Assembly: GCF_947179165.1 (NCBI RefSeq)
Contig: NC_077243.1
Location: 30,084,001-30,148,000, forward strand
Length of the DNA: 64,000 nt
Direction: 5' to 3'
DNA from: Solanum dulcamara
Taxonomy: Eukaryota > Streptophyta > Magnoliopsida > Solanales > Solanaceae
The notes below the pieces were generated by a model. The model had not been told where the DNA came from. It saw only the letters and a program-made list of their open reading frames with translations, and did not search any database. Shown here piece by piece: positions 1 to 10,242 of this stretch (position 1 is the stretch's first letter; the number at the start of each line of letters is the position of its first letter). The translations under genes were made by a program, and so were the position numbers.

Positions 1-270
1 CAAAATTTGATCCTCAGATAGATGATGACATGAACATTAAACATGCAGCACCAATTGAAATTAAAATTCTGATTATTTTGGAAACCCATTCAAACTCTAA
101 ATACACAGATCATGATTCTTTCTGGTGAGTACACCATAGGAAGCATCAAGTAAACAATAATGAGCGCAAAGCTCGACCAAGAAAAATAAATCCAAATTGG
201 AAAATCGATTGAAGCAGCTAACCATTAAAGGCTCATGATTGTACTAACGAGGACCATGAAATGAAAATGT

Positions 271-276
271 ATTATT
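271..276 (-). terminator. Possible poly(A) signal of the QCR10-type gene
   Basis: The minus strand reads AATAAT about 75 bases after the TGA stop, followed by T-rich sequence. This is a plausible near-upstream polyadenylation element. The stretch 1-270 beyond it is AT-rich and holds no gene that I can see. Confidence 0.35.
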
Positions 277-351
277 GATTTTAATCCTGCTTAAGGATTG
301 TTTATCACCAAAAATGATATCAATTAGCCACCAGCTTCTTCGACATTTTCA

Positions 352-3300
352 TCACTTCTCTTCTTCCTGCTTCTCAATAAATGTCTTCCTCAAAAAATCC
401 CATGGCTGCAGAAATATAGTGAAGAATGTATAAAGTCAGATAAGCAAATTAATTATGACATCAGTAAAATCGTGTTTACATACCACACTGATGCGGTAAC
501 AACTAACATTAGCTGGAAAAGCGTTGAACAATCTCGAAGGGAGTTACAGGTATTCCGAAAATCTTAAAAGAGCAACATTACCACTTGAGATTGCCTTGTA
601 CATAAATAAAATATTCCTGTCCAAGGATATCAAATCAAACTGCTAAAATATATCCCATTCAGCTCAGCATATTTCATGAAAACTCTCTCCCGCTCAGCTC
701 ATCTAGCATCTATAATTAAACCTACCTCTCCTATTCGTTTAATACATACACATCTTTGGATTTTATGAACACAAAATAAATTGCAACTTCCTCATTACAG
801 CAAGAAAATGCCAAGGTTCATCAAGGAAAGGTCTAATCACACTGATAGTAAGTTTCTTTAAGTTTTCCTAAACAAGGAAAGAAATGAGTCTGGAACCTAA
901 AATGGCGGGGAAAAAGCCAACTGAACCAAAGTACATTGCAAAAAAAAAAATTGCATTCAAACTACCTATAGGGCAATAATTTCATGAGCTATAGGTGATT
1001 CGGCTAACGTCCCCCATTAAAATCCATTACCCGATTTTTATTTTATTTATAAAAATACATTGCACAGATAAAACATACGCTATGCAGAGTTGACAAAAAA
1101 ATTCAGTCACTCTATAAGTAAACCCGTTTCATGAGTTTCTCTGATCTCTTTTAACTCTTTCCAGCATTTCAATAGTGATATGCTTTCAACTTCCTTCACC
1201 CGCTATTTCAATTTGCATCTAATCACTTATAATTATGGTTGATTGATCTGAATGGTTAGACAACAATTTTATTTTTATAAAAATAACATAGTAAGTTAGA
1301 AAGAGAGAATTAATCACATCATATCTTTTTGCATTAATAATAAACAGATTAAGACAAACATTAAAAAAAAAAAAATAAGGGAGGTACATGTATTATTATA
1401 AACAACAAGGGAGGTAAGCGTGAAGAAGCCAAGTTTGGAGGGAAGTCTCCAAAAGTATCCCAAAGTTTTATTACAGAAGAAAAAAAAGTTAAATTAAAAA
1501 AACTTGTTGTAACTTTTCATTGGTTAACTTTTTCCTAATTTTTTTATTACAAAAACTCAACTCAACTTTCCTAATTCTGTAACAAAAAAAGTTAAATTTT
1601 TCACCAAGAAGAACTTAATAAAAATTGTTAAGTTAGATTTTTTATACAAATTAGGAAAAAAGTCAAACATATAAAATGAAAATTTTGAGTTCACATTATA
1701 AACCAAACTGGATCTGTTAATAATCCATATTGCTTGTCTATATTAATTATAATAGAGTATTTGTTCTTTTTTCTCAAATTTGTGGTGTAGATACGAAAGA
1801 AATGGGTTAACTTATAGTGGCTGGAAATTTGTCAACTTAGCATAGCGCATGTTTTATCTGCGCTATGTAAGTTTTTTATTAAAAAAAATAAAAATAAACT
1901 CAGGTAATGGATTTTAACGGGGAACGCTACCCGAGTAACCTATAGAGAATGAAATTATTGCGCTATAGGTAGAAAACAAATTTTTTGAGCAACGTACTTT
2001 ATTTCACTTGGCCTTTTTTTCCTGTCATTTAGAATTTGGACTCTAAAGAAACAGATATAGTTTCAGAAAACTTAAGGAAATAGAAGTGTGATGAAACCTA
2101 ACATATATATCACACCCCAAACAATTCAAATATGAGAAATAAACCATCAGGATACATCCTGCAGAACCTTTCAAATTAATAACAGGTAGGCAACTCATAA
2201 AAGAATTCAAGCAACAGATCATTGAGAGCACTAAATTTTCCCATATGAAACAACAAGAGCATAAAGCTGCAGAAACAAAGGTAACCACTGAGACAGATGA
2301 AGAGTAAACCAGTATCAAGACTCAAAAAACATGACATTTAGAAAACAATAGCAAAAAAAGATGCTTGTCAGAAAACTATTTCCACTGGCGCCTCCTTCCC
2401 AAAACAGTATCATTCATGTCCAACTTACATGGTATATCAAGCCAGTAGAAATGCATCATAAAACTTCTGTATTTTTCTCATTAACTGCAGCTTATTGTAA
2501 ATCTTTCACCTGAATGTTTGTAACACTTCACTTTTCTGGTCTTTTAACTTGGGGGCTTGCAGGAATATGAGCACAGAAGGGAAGCCAGTACTGGAACATA
2601 GATAGAGATCTTGTAGATAGAGCACAATGGTTTTAGAAAAAGCACAAAGAAAAGACAAGGCCAATGGGGCTTTAAGCAAGAAGTGTTGCACAAGCTTCTT
2701 TGAAGTAAAAGAACACAAGTTACAGGAAATTAAAAAATACAAAACTTATGAATTGGTACTATAATAATCAAGTTAACTTACTTTAGCATCCAATTCACAA
2801 TAATGTTAATAATAACCCACTCCTCAGTCCTGGCATTCGAATAATGAACCACTTCTTGTTAGAATCACATTGTGTGTCATTGTTTAAAGTGCACACTTCT
2901 CTCAAGCACATAGCTTTGCCCATGAAACGATAAATCATCGCTTCACATTGATTCATCTTTCAAAGTGACAAGCGAATCTATGATGCTCAGACTCTTCAAA
3001 AGTGTCTGCGGGTGCGTGTCGGATTCTCCAAAAGTAGTGTAATTTTAAAGAATCCGACACGGATGCGGCATCAAAAGTGAAGAGTCTCCGCACCTTAGCA
3101 AGCGATTGGTAATAACACTGCTAGAGTTAGCTGAGTAGTTTTTTGGGAAATAGTTTTGTAACTAATTGAGTAATTGACATAATAACTCAGTTTGAGACAT
3201 AATATAAAATACTACTCATATCTTCTCTGTGAATGAGTTTGAGAATCTTCTGTGAGAACTTGCTAAATAAAATTTTAACAAAAGTAAAACTAGAAAGCTA

Positions 3301-4763
3301 TAAGTTTCAGTGCTGAATGACTGGGCAGATAATGTAATAAGTTCTTACAACATAGACTGTGGAGAAAATGCATATAAGCAGCTCTCTTTTTCAATAGGTA
3401 AAACAAATTTTATTGGAGGACATCGTAGGGGTGTAACCTGTTAAACCACAAATCTATATAAATCCAGAATGCCCCCAATAAACTAAAATTTATCTTTTTT
3501 ATTAACTGAGAAATTCTCAAGGGATGAGACTTGTGGTACTAAACTCAGTGGATAATGAATCCACTGCTCTACCCTCCTCCACTTTAATGCCAAGTCTTTT
3601 TCTGCAGCAAGGTTCGAACTCGTAACGTGCTACTAACCCCAGGTCACATGTTGCGCTCTTACCACTAAGCCAGAGGCAGATCCAAGATTTAAACATTATG
3701 GTTCTAGTTTTGGGTTCTACCACCTCTCATTTGATTTACTGGGCTCAAAATTAATAACTGTAATTATTTTATAGATTTTTAACACATATATAAAGTCCAA
3801 ACCAAAACTATAGGGTTCAGATGAACCCGCAAGCTACACACTACATCCACCCCTCCCCCTACATTAGACCAAAGCCCTGGAGGCAATATTAGCTTGATGG
3901 TATAAAATAAAAACACTAATATTTCAGAATGAAAAAATGCACACAAAAGAGTAGCCAAATCTGGGAGGTGGTAGGACCATCTCAGTCTATCTAAGATCTG
4001 TAAAAGTTTCATGGATCACCAAAGTTCACTACCACCATACAATCCCACTCACACTCTTGTTTGTTACAAGGATCAAGGAAGTACAGGGGTATTTTGCAAG
4101 AGCAAAAAGCATTTTATTGTTCCTATCCTTCTCTTTGTTCATTTTAATTGTTTTTCTTTAAAAAAAATCCGATCGGTAAAACATGCTACTAATAACCCAT
4201 CCTTATCCTTTGCTACCACCTCATTACTTAAACCAAACACATTCCATCCCCTACCACGTCCGCGAAGCTGTTCAGTTTTGAAATTTGGATCGAGAATACC
4301 ACATAGATCATGAAATCTACAACAATAGTGTGAACCCAACAACAATAACAAGACACGATTGTTCAACCATTGAACATCACCAAATCCTAGTTCCACAAAA
4401 TCATTAATCTTAATTAAGCATTTGATAATGATTATATTTTAGGATATTGCAGGAAAATCACCACAAGCGATTCAATATCTAATCAACAACTTGACTTTGA
4501 AATGGTATCCAAATTGAATGAAACATAAGGGAAAACGAAACAGATCAGGATATATATTATAAGCAGAGATCTCAAAATTTATGAAAAAGTAGAAATGAGG
4601 GATGAAGGAATATAAGAAGAGAAAGAACCTGGATGACCCAGAGGGCACCGGTAACGGCGGCGACACCCCACATGGCGGCGGCCTGGATATCGGTGGATTG
4701 GGGACGGAGTTTGGGGCGGAGGAACTTGAAGAGTCCGTTACCTGCTGCAGCTGGACTTGTCAT
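352..4763 (-). CDS. QCR10: Complex III 6.7-kDa (QCR10-type) subunit, two exons
   Basis: This gene encodes a 62-residue small subunit of the ubiquinol-cytochrome c reductase complex (complex III) of the inner mitochondrial membrane. Exon 1 runs from 4763 to 4629 (45 codons, ATG at 4763). Exon 2 runs from 405 to 352 (17 codons plus TGA). The phase-0 intron starts CAG|GTTC at 4629/4628 and ends CTGCAG|CC at 406/405, with a pyrimidine-rich tract and a CTGAC branch-like motif at 439-435. The protein has a basic N-terminal part with LFKFLRPKLRP, then DIQAAAMWGVAAVTGALWV (about residues 25-43) as the single membrane segment, then QPWDFLRKTF and a charged EKQEEEK tail. Length and the DIQAAA-WG-AA-GA-WV-QP pattern agree with plant QCR10 as I know it; the family call is from memory. 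Exon 2 is too short for ORF finding and was located by its reading frame and acceptor. No frame break is visible, so it is probably functional. The 14-fold excess of intron over coding length is unusual. Confidence 0.86.
962..1972. mobile_element. 1-kb foldback / long-TIR DNA element in the intron
   Basis: Two inverted arms of about 140 bp (962-1096 and 1828-1972) face each other. Both start CTACCTATAG, continue with GCAATAATTTCAT after one variable base, and run inward to a shared GTTGACAAA, with CGCTATG and ATTAAAATCCATTACC in between. The 730-bp interior is AT-rich, has no coding sequence, and itself contains self-complementary stretches (about 1450-1640). Long TIRs with a non-coding core are typical of non-autonomous Mutator-like or foldback elements. 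No convincing target duplication is visible; both flanks are A-rich, so the superfamily is open. Confidence 0.7.
2978..3098. mobile_element. 121-bp Mutator-type MITE with 9-bp target duplication
   Basis: This is an almost fully palindromic element. The left arm contains GACTCTTCAAAAGTGTC and GTGTCGGATTC; the right arm carries the complement (GAATCCGACACG, then GAAGAGTC). It is flanked by CAAGCGAAT (2969-2977) and CAAGCGATT (3099-3107), which match at 8 of 9 positions. A 9-bp duplication is characteristic of Mutator-like elements. It has no coding capacity. Confidence 0.7.
3486..3680 (-). mobile_element. tRNA-derived SINE (intron copy)
   Basis: On the minus strand a polymerase III A box (TGGCTTAGTGGTAAGAGC, near 3672-3655) is followed about 50 bp later by a B box (GAGTTCGAACC, 3621-3611). 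A tRNA-unrelated body then ends in an A/T-rich tail near 3490. The spacing and the extended 3' body are those of plant SINEs rather than of a tRNA gene. In the direction of host transcription it lies in sense. No clear target duplication was found. Sequence upstream of the A box (3690-3880) also looks repetitive and may be a second insertion. Confidence 0.7.
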
Positions 4764-4895
4764 CTTCGGCGTCGGAAGCCCTAGACTTTGGTTTTCTAAC
4801 TTTTTGCAATGGAATTAGTGAGAAAGGAAAATGAAAGCCAAGTCCTAGAAAACGAGAGCCCCACAATTTAAGTTGGTGGAATTCCAACAGGATTA
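4764..4895 (-). promoter_or_regulatory. 5' UTR / proximal promoter of the QCR10-type gene
   Basis: Only 132 bp separate the start codon from a MITE. On the minus strand this stretch reads as a CT-rich leader just before GAAGATGACA, so the leader and core promoter must lie here or inside the MITE. No clear TATA box is visible. The nearest TGGGCT (site II-like) sequence on the minus strand lies inside the MITE, near 5268. Confidence 0.4.
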
Positions 4896-5285
4896 GAGCC
4901 CGTTTGGATTGATTTTAAGTTGGTCAAAACCAATTTAAAGCCCTTTTTCAGCTTTTGGACGTGTTTGTCTAATGCTAACTTTAAGCCAGAAAATTCTTAA
5001 AGTAGTCAAAAATGAAAAGTTAGGATTCCTAACTTTTTTTTTCCTAAGTGCTTAAAGTCATTTTCTTTGACCATGAAAATTACTTTTATATCCCTTATAT
5101 TTTAATTAAATTCCCAAGCTACCCTTTTTATTCTTTTAACCCTAAAATTCACATAATTTTTCTCATTTAAGCACTTTTATCCAAACACTCAACTGCTTAT
5201 TTATAAAAATAACTTTCAGCACTTTAAAGTTCTAAAAACACTTTATACATAAAAGTTACTTTTTTAAGCCCATCCAAACGGGCTC
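4896..5285. mobile_element. 390-bp Tourist/PIF-type MITE with TTA duplications
   Basis: The terminal inverted repeats begin GAGCCCGTTTGGAT at both ends (14 bp perfect, then imperfect with T-rich AAGT tracts). They are flanked directly by TTA at 4893-4895 and 5286-5288. The interior is AT-rich and non-coding. A 3-bp TTA duplication with such short TIRs fits the PIF/Harbinger (Tourist) class. It sits immediately upstream of the host gene. Confidence 0.75.
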
Positions 5286-5288
5286 TTA

Positions 5289-6307
5289 TAGTATTTACCT
5301 TCTCAGTCTAATTTTAGATCACCACATTTTAAGGTACAGAGCAAATTGACTGGAAACCTTTTTACTTTTATTGGTATTCAGTGCTGCTTCTATTTTGAAG
5401 CTATAATATATTTTAGAGTGAAAACTTTGCTTTAAAAATTAAATTTCCCATCAATTTTGAACAATAATCAAACTTTCTATTTATCTTATGTATTGTCTAT
5501 TTTATTCTTATTATATCATATATATGTACATTTCTTTATATTATATATTATTTATTTATTAATCTGGATATTTATAACTTTTTCTTTAAGTTCATTAACA
5601 TTATAAGTAGAAAAATATTTTTATAAATTTTTCACAAAATTCATTTTTATGACCGGTATTTCAATATAATATGCATTAAGCATGAGTATATATATTGTCT
5701 TTCTCCATTCTCTTACTACATGCGTTTCATATTACTTGACACTTTTTGATATAATTATTGGAAAAATAATTCTAATATCTCGAAAATAAGTATTCATATT
5801 ATTGTCTAGGTCAATTCCTTCATGCCTTGTTAATTATGTGACATATTTTGATGACAATTGAATAGTCTTAATGACATTCATTATTGGATATTTGGTCAGT
5901 TACCAAACATATTTGTTGAATCAATTTGACCAAGTTGTAAATGACTTGTTAATGAGAAATATTGTCCATTTCTCTATCGTTGAAATAACCCTTCCTATTG
6001 ACCAATTTAATTGACCATTATTCTTTCTCTCTTAAATTATCAACCATTACTTCTCTCTTCAATTGGTATTCAATTCCTATTGTGTCAAATTGCCTTTATG
6101 GTATTGCAACGTTGGCAGAATCTTCTCTACTATATATATTGTTCATAGTTTGCTCTATTAGGAAGTGAGGAATGAGAGAACAATTTGTTGATCTCCTCTT
6201 CTTTCCTTTGCTAGGTTTTTCTCTTCTATCTTTGTTAGTTTCAGGCTCCTAATTTTAATACTAGAAGAGCTTGTTGAATCTTGGGAAATACACCCACATC
6301 GGGTGAA
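5289..6307. other. AT-rich stretch without recognised genes
   Basis: No coding sequence is supported here. Near 5701-5750 a sequence resembling the outer end of Stowaway MITEs (TTTCATATTACTTGACAC) occurs without a matching right end. From 6120 a TATA-like CTATATATAT is followed by CT-rich leader-like DNA, which may belong to the duplicated unit that starts at 6308. Confidence 0.5.
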
Positions 6308-7194
6308 ACATCCTTAAGGACAGTGACAGAAGCACACCTCAAGCTATATAAATTTCTTACAAGTGATCGTAATAAAGTGTTAGTGTTTGTGATGGAGTGT
6401 TAGTATTCATTATGGTGGAATATTTTTCGTAAGATTTTCAACAATTTTAAGAATATTTCATGACTATGGTCTTATGAAAGATACTCAACATTCCATAAAA
6501 CAATTACGCTTTCTCGTTTATGAAGTTGAAGACAGATACACAACATGAATTTTTGGGGAAGTTATGAAATCTTAAAGGGAAGTTAATGGCCAAGATTACT
6601 AGTTTGAATGGCTCTGGAATCATAGCAACCACAAGGGAAGAGCCAAACAAAGCAAATTGTGAGTGGATTTTTTTTTTCTTTTTTTAACCCCCCATTTTGG
6701 AGGATTTATAGTGTTTCCACACTTCCCCTCCAGTGTGACTCGAACCCAGGACCTATCGGTCGTGGGTGGAGGTGCTTAACCAACTGAGCAATCCATTTAG
6801 ATTTGACAAACATAATCTCTTCTTATTGGAGGTAATCTTATTTAATTGGTGTTCCATTTCAATTGTTCACGCTAATAAAGGTATGTGATGACATATGTCT
6901 ATATTCTTATAAAGTTGTATGTGGTAAATTAAGTAAGCACACTTCTCAATGTAGAAGAAGATTTAGAGAAATGATAAGCTAGCTAATTAAAATTAAAACT
7001 GATAAGCGGATGATATTAAATTGTTGTGGTCATTTCTCAAGCGAATCTGGTGGCAAATGTAAGTAATTGGGTGTTAGACTTTGATGTTGTTGAACATATT
7101 TGTGTTAACTAAAATTGTTGTGTCCTACACCTGAATTGGAGAAGAAGAAAAATTTATACATGTCGGTGATTCTAGAACTACTCTAGTTCTTAGA
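6308..7194. repeat. Tandem duplication, copy 1 (carries a SINE)
   Basis: Starting ACATCCTTAAGGACAGTG, this segment repeats in the same orientation at 7373-8161 with an offset of 1065 bp. The two copies stay collinear except where copy 1 holds a SINE (6668-6793). The spacer 7195-7372 has no partner. The origin of the unit was not recognised. A 105-residue open frame in copy 2 (7715-8032) is broken in copy 1 and has no motif that I know, so I do not call a gene. Confidence 0.7.
6668..6793 (-). mobile_element. tRNA-derived SINE with poly(A) tail
   Basis: The minus strand shows an A box (TTGCTCAGTTGGTTAAGCAC) and a B box (CCTGGGTTCGAGTCAC). A short body follows and ends in an A-rich tail (the T tract at 6668-6685 on the plus strand). 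The paralogous position in copy 2 (about 7741-7758) lacks the insertion and instead holds 18 bp of ordinary sequence, which gives a natural empty-site comparison. Confidence 0.75.
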
Positions 7195-7372
7195 ATGAAA
7201 AGATTCTTCTTATTTAACTCACATGTGAAATTATTGGCATTATCTAAGGTGGTACATGATATTAATATTCGTATAATTTGATTCTTGTGAGATTATAACA
7301 AAACATGCTTAGAACACTCAATTTCCATAACAACATTTGTTACAGTATCTAAATTGTTAGAATTAAATTGTT

Positions 7373-8161
7373 ACATCCTTAAGGACAGTGATAGAAGCAC
7401 GCCTCAAGCTATATGAATTCCCTACAAGTGTTCGTAATGAAGTGTTAGTGTTTGTGATGGAGTGTTAGTATTCATTATGGTAGAGTATTTTTCGTAAGAT
7501 TTCCAACAATCTTAAGGATATTTCATGACTATGGTCTTATGGAAGATACTCAACATTCCATAAAACAATTATGCTTTCTCGTTTATGAAGTTGAAGATAG
7601 ATACACAACATGAATTTTTGGGGAAGTTATGAAATCTTGAAGGGAAGTTAATGACCAAGATTACTTCTTTGATTGGATCTGGAATCATAGCAGCCATAAG
7701 GGAAGAGGGATTTAATGCCAAACAAAGCAAATTGTGAGTGGATTAATTGTCACTACAATGCATTTGAATTTGACAAACATAATCTCTTATTATTTGAGGT
7801 AATCTTATTTAATTGGTGTCCATTTCAATTGTTCACATTAATAATGGTATGTGATGACATATGTCTATATTTTTATAAAGTTGTGTGTGGTAAATTAAGT
7901 AAGCACATCTCTCGATGTAGAAGAAGATTTAGAAAAGTGATAATCTCGCTAATTAAAATTAAAATTGATAAGCGGATGATATTAAATTGTTGTGGTCATT
8001 TCTCAAGCGAATCTTGTGGCAAATGTAAGTAATTGGGTGTTAGACTTTAATGTTGTTAAGTGTATTTGTGTTAACTAAATTTGTTGTGTCCTACACCTGA
8101 ATTGGAGAAGAATAAAAATTTATACATGTCGGTGATTCTAGAACTACTCAAGTTCTTAGAG
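7373..8161. repeat. Tandem duplication, copy 2 (empty site)
   Basis: This is the collinear partner of 6308-7194 without the SINE. It ends abruptly at 8161, where an LTR fragment begins. A 25-bp stretch that follows the unit at 7343-7367 (starting AGTATCTAAATTG) reappears at 10441-10465 beyond the LTR fragment, suggesting that the duplicated region once continued there. Confidence 0.65.
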
Positions 8162-8720
8162 CGTTTCCCTATTTTGGAGCAGGTATAACTTGAAAAGTTG
8201 ACTTCGGTCATAACTTCAAGAAAACAACCTCAGAACGGAATTATGATGATTTCATCAGTTTCAGAATGGCCAAATTAGGCTAATAGCATGGTCGGCACGA
8301 GTATCGAGCCAATTGGTGCGAGTTTAAGACCATTGGACGCTTTTGCCTTTGAAAGTTGGCCTCTAGTTGACTTTGGTCGACATTTTGAAAAACACGCTCA
8401 AATAAAAATTTTGACAGCGCGGTTAGTTTTGGAATATCGATTTTGGTCTAGAATGAACCCTTTGTTCGCTTTTTGAGGCTTCCGGTCTAATCTCGAGGCT
8501 CATTGTGGAAGTTGGCTCAAAACGGCCTTTGAGTATGGGATCCACTTTCAGTCATAACGACCTCGTATAGAAATTTTAACTGCGTCATTGAGTCCAGAAC
8601 GTCGAATTTGGTAGGGTAGAATATCTCGTTTGTGCACACGGGGTTCTAAATGAATCCTCAGCACCTCGTCGGAGGATTTGACATGCTAAGCTTGTTTTTG
8701 CACCAGCTATATCTGGTGCC

Positions 8721-8841
8721 GTCGCTTAAGCGACCCCTGGTCGCTAAAGCAAGTGTCTCTTAAGCGGCCAGGATTTTGTTAACTTAGTCGCTTTAGCGAC
8801 AGGGCTGTCGCTTAAGCAATACTCGGGTGTCGCTAAAGCAA
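8721..8841. repeat. Cluster of GTCGCTWWAGCGAC palindromes (plus-strand LTR)
   Basis: Six full or half copies of a 14-bp dyad occur within about 120 bp: GTCGCTTAAGCGAC at 8721-8734, GTCGCTTTAGCGAC at 8787-8800, and four versions with a degraded right half (such as GTCGCTAAAGCAA). Both T/A orders of the central bases occur. Confidence 0.85.
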
Positions 8842-9123
8842 CACCTGAGGGTTGTTCTTAAGACTTGATTTTTAAATTTTGAATTAAATTTCAAAGTGTT
8901 ATTTCTTCTTCAATTCTTAGGCGATTTGGGCGATTCAAAAGGCTATCTTGCGTAGATTTTCGAGGAGATTCCAGTATTTGTTCAAATTTAGGATTTGAGA
9001 TTTCCCTTGAGGTAAGTTCTCCATTTTCCAGTGTTTCTAAGTTCTTAAAGCTTGAGGTTGATCATGAATGCATAATAGTTTTGGGGTTGATTTGGGGTCT
9101 AAATTGTGTTCCTTCTTAGAGCA

Positions 9124-9375
9124 TGACCTGGTTAAAGTTCGTGGTCTAGCTTACTTGTGATTGGTTCCTTTAGCTACAGATATTCGATTCCAGTCCGTGG
9201 TCCAACTTACTTGTGTTCAGGCTTTCTAGCTACAATTACTCGATTATAGTCCGCGATCTAGCTTACCCTTTCTCGACCTTTGGCTATAGCTACCCGGTTA
9301 AAGTCCTTGGTCTAGCCCACTCATATCGACTCATTAGCTATAGTTACCCAGTTTCAGTCCGTGGTCCAGCTCGCA
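9124..9375. repeat. 55-bp minisatellite inside the LTR
   Basis: Five imperfect units are marked by variants of AGTCCGTGGTCTAGC at about 9136, 9193, 9247, 9302 and 9356, giving a period of 54-57 bp. Each unit also carries TAGCTACA or TAGCTATAG. The region lies in the part of the LTR downstream of the palindrome cluster. Confidence 0.7.
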
Positions 9376-10242
9376 CGTGATTAAATTCTCTATTTTCCCT
9401 GATGAATCATCGGTTAAGTCTTCATCTACTCTTAGTTGTGGGTTGAGGTGTTAGAGTTGGATATGGTTTGGTTCAAGTTCGGAAAATGGTGATACTACTG
9501 GAATCCTTTAGTTCCGTTCTTTTTATCCTTCAACTATTCTTGCATCTGTCGGGCTTATGGGTGTCCGTGTAAGTGGTTACTCCTTATTTGTGCATGAGCG
9601 TACCAATCGGATTTACGGGAATCTGACGGAGTTAGTTAGATTCTTTCTCTTTGTTTGCTAGTATGCTCATGTACATACCTACATTTACTTCTTGTCCTGT
9701 ATTTGATGGTGGTCTTTTACTCGCATTTCAGTTTACTTTTGCTTATCTTGCTCAGTCGGCCTAAGATGCCTACTAGGTACCTGTTGTTTTGGTACTCATA
9801 CTATACTCTGCATCTGTCTTCGTGATGCAGGTCTGAGTAGTAGCTACCGGCATTGAGTTTGAGCCAGTTGCGTTCGTGATCGGAGGCGAGGGTGAGCATA
9901 TTGCGTCATGAATTTACCCGTCTCCTTCTGTATATGTATTTTGCCTGTCTTTTACTTTTTGAGACAACTTTGTTTTCGTGGTCCACTTTTGGGACTTATA
10001 CTCTTCTTACTAGTTGCTTTGTGCAAGTGACTTCTAGGTTCTGGGAGGGATTCATTTTGATTTGTATATATTTAGTTGCTTCCGCCCGTTCATGTATGGT
10101 CCTGCTATTTTCATTACTATTTTAGATAGATTTGTTGGTCTTCTACCCTGACATCCCATTACTCACCATTCTGGAATATGGGTCGGCTCGCCTACTGGTG
10201 GGTTATAGTAGGTGCCATCATGAGCTGAGAAATTGGGTCGAG

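Larger units (their letters stand above)
406..4628 (-). other. 4.2-kb intron of the QCR10-type gene
   Basis: This is the single intron of the host gene, read on the minus strand. It carries a foldback element (962-1972), a MITE (2978-3098) and a SINE (3486-3680). The stretches 412-961, 1973-2968, 3108-3485 and 3690-4628 show no coding sequence that I can support; short open frames there lack recognisable motifs. At 3813-3828 there is a small hairpin (GGGTTCAGATGAACCC) inside a stretch of about 200 bp that continues upstream of the SINE and looks repetitive. Confidence 0.75.
8162..10242 (+). mobile_element. 5'-truncated LTR of the TCGC-dyad family
   Basis: This fragment aligns, in opposite orientation, with the LTR at 15080-18606, starting about 85 bp inside that LTR (CTATTTTGGAGC) and ending near a degenerate TTGGGTCGAGATA, close to the usual GGGTCGTGACA type of end. 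It contains the cluster of short palindromes at 8721-8841 and a 55-bp minisatellite at 9124-9375. It has no target duplication, so I read it as a broken or recombined copy. Open frames inside it (such as 8288-8476 and 9892-10125) are chance frames in LTR DNA. Confidence 0.65.

Noticed and set aside
962..1972. 9-bp target duplication for the foldback element
   Set aside because: GCATTCAAA on the left and AAAACAAAT on the right do not match. Only a short A run is shared, so I do not claim a duplication.
3611..3672. A and B box pair resembling a tRNA gene (minus strand)
   Set aside because: The boxes are present but no cloverleaf with acceptor stem can be formed, and a long unrelated 3' body follows. 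It is a SINE.
4011..4396. Open frames of 85-100 residues on both strands in the host intron
   Set aside because: No domain, no codon bias and no homology that I recognise. They overlap each other and lie in intron and repeat DNA.
5700..5760. Stowaway-like MITE end
   Set aside because: Only one end (TTTCATATTACTTGACAC) is visible. No inverted partner or TA duplication could be found nearby.
6735..6793. tRNA-like sequence (minus strand)
   Set aside because: It ends in a poly(A)-type tail and is absent from the paralogous duplicate, which fits a SINE rather than a tRNA gene.
7715..8032. 105-residue open frame in duplicate copy 2
   Set aside because: The frame is broken in copy 1 by the SINE and substitutions, and no motif is recognisable. 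It is kept only as part of the repeat.
8721..8841. Regularly repeated palindromes as a CRISPR-like array
   Set aside because: Spacers are not uniform, the organism is a plant, and both clusters lie inside an LTR family.
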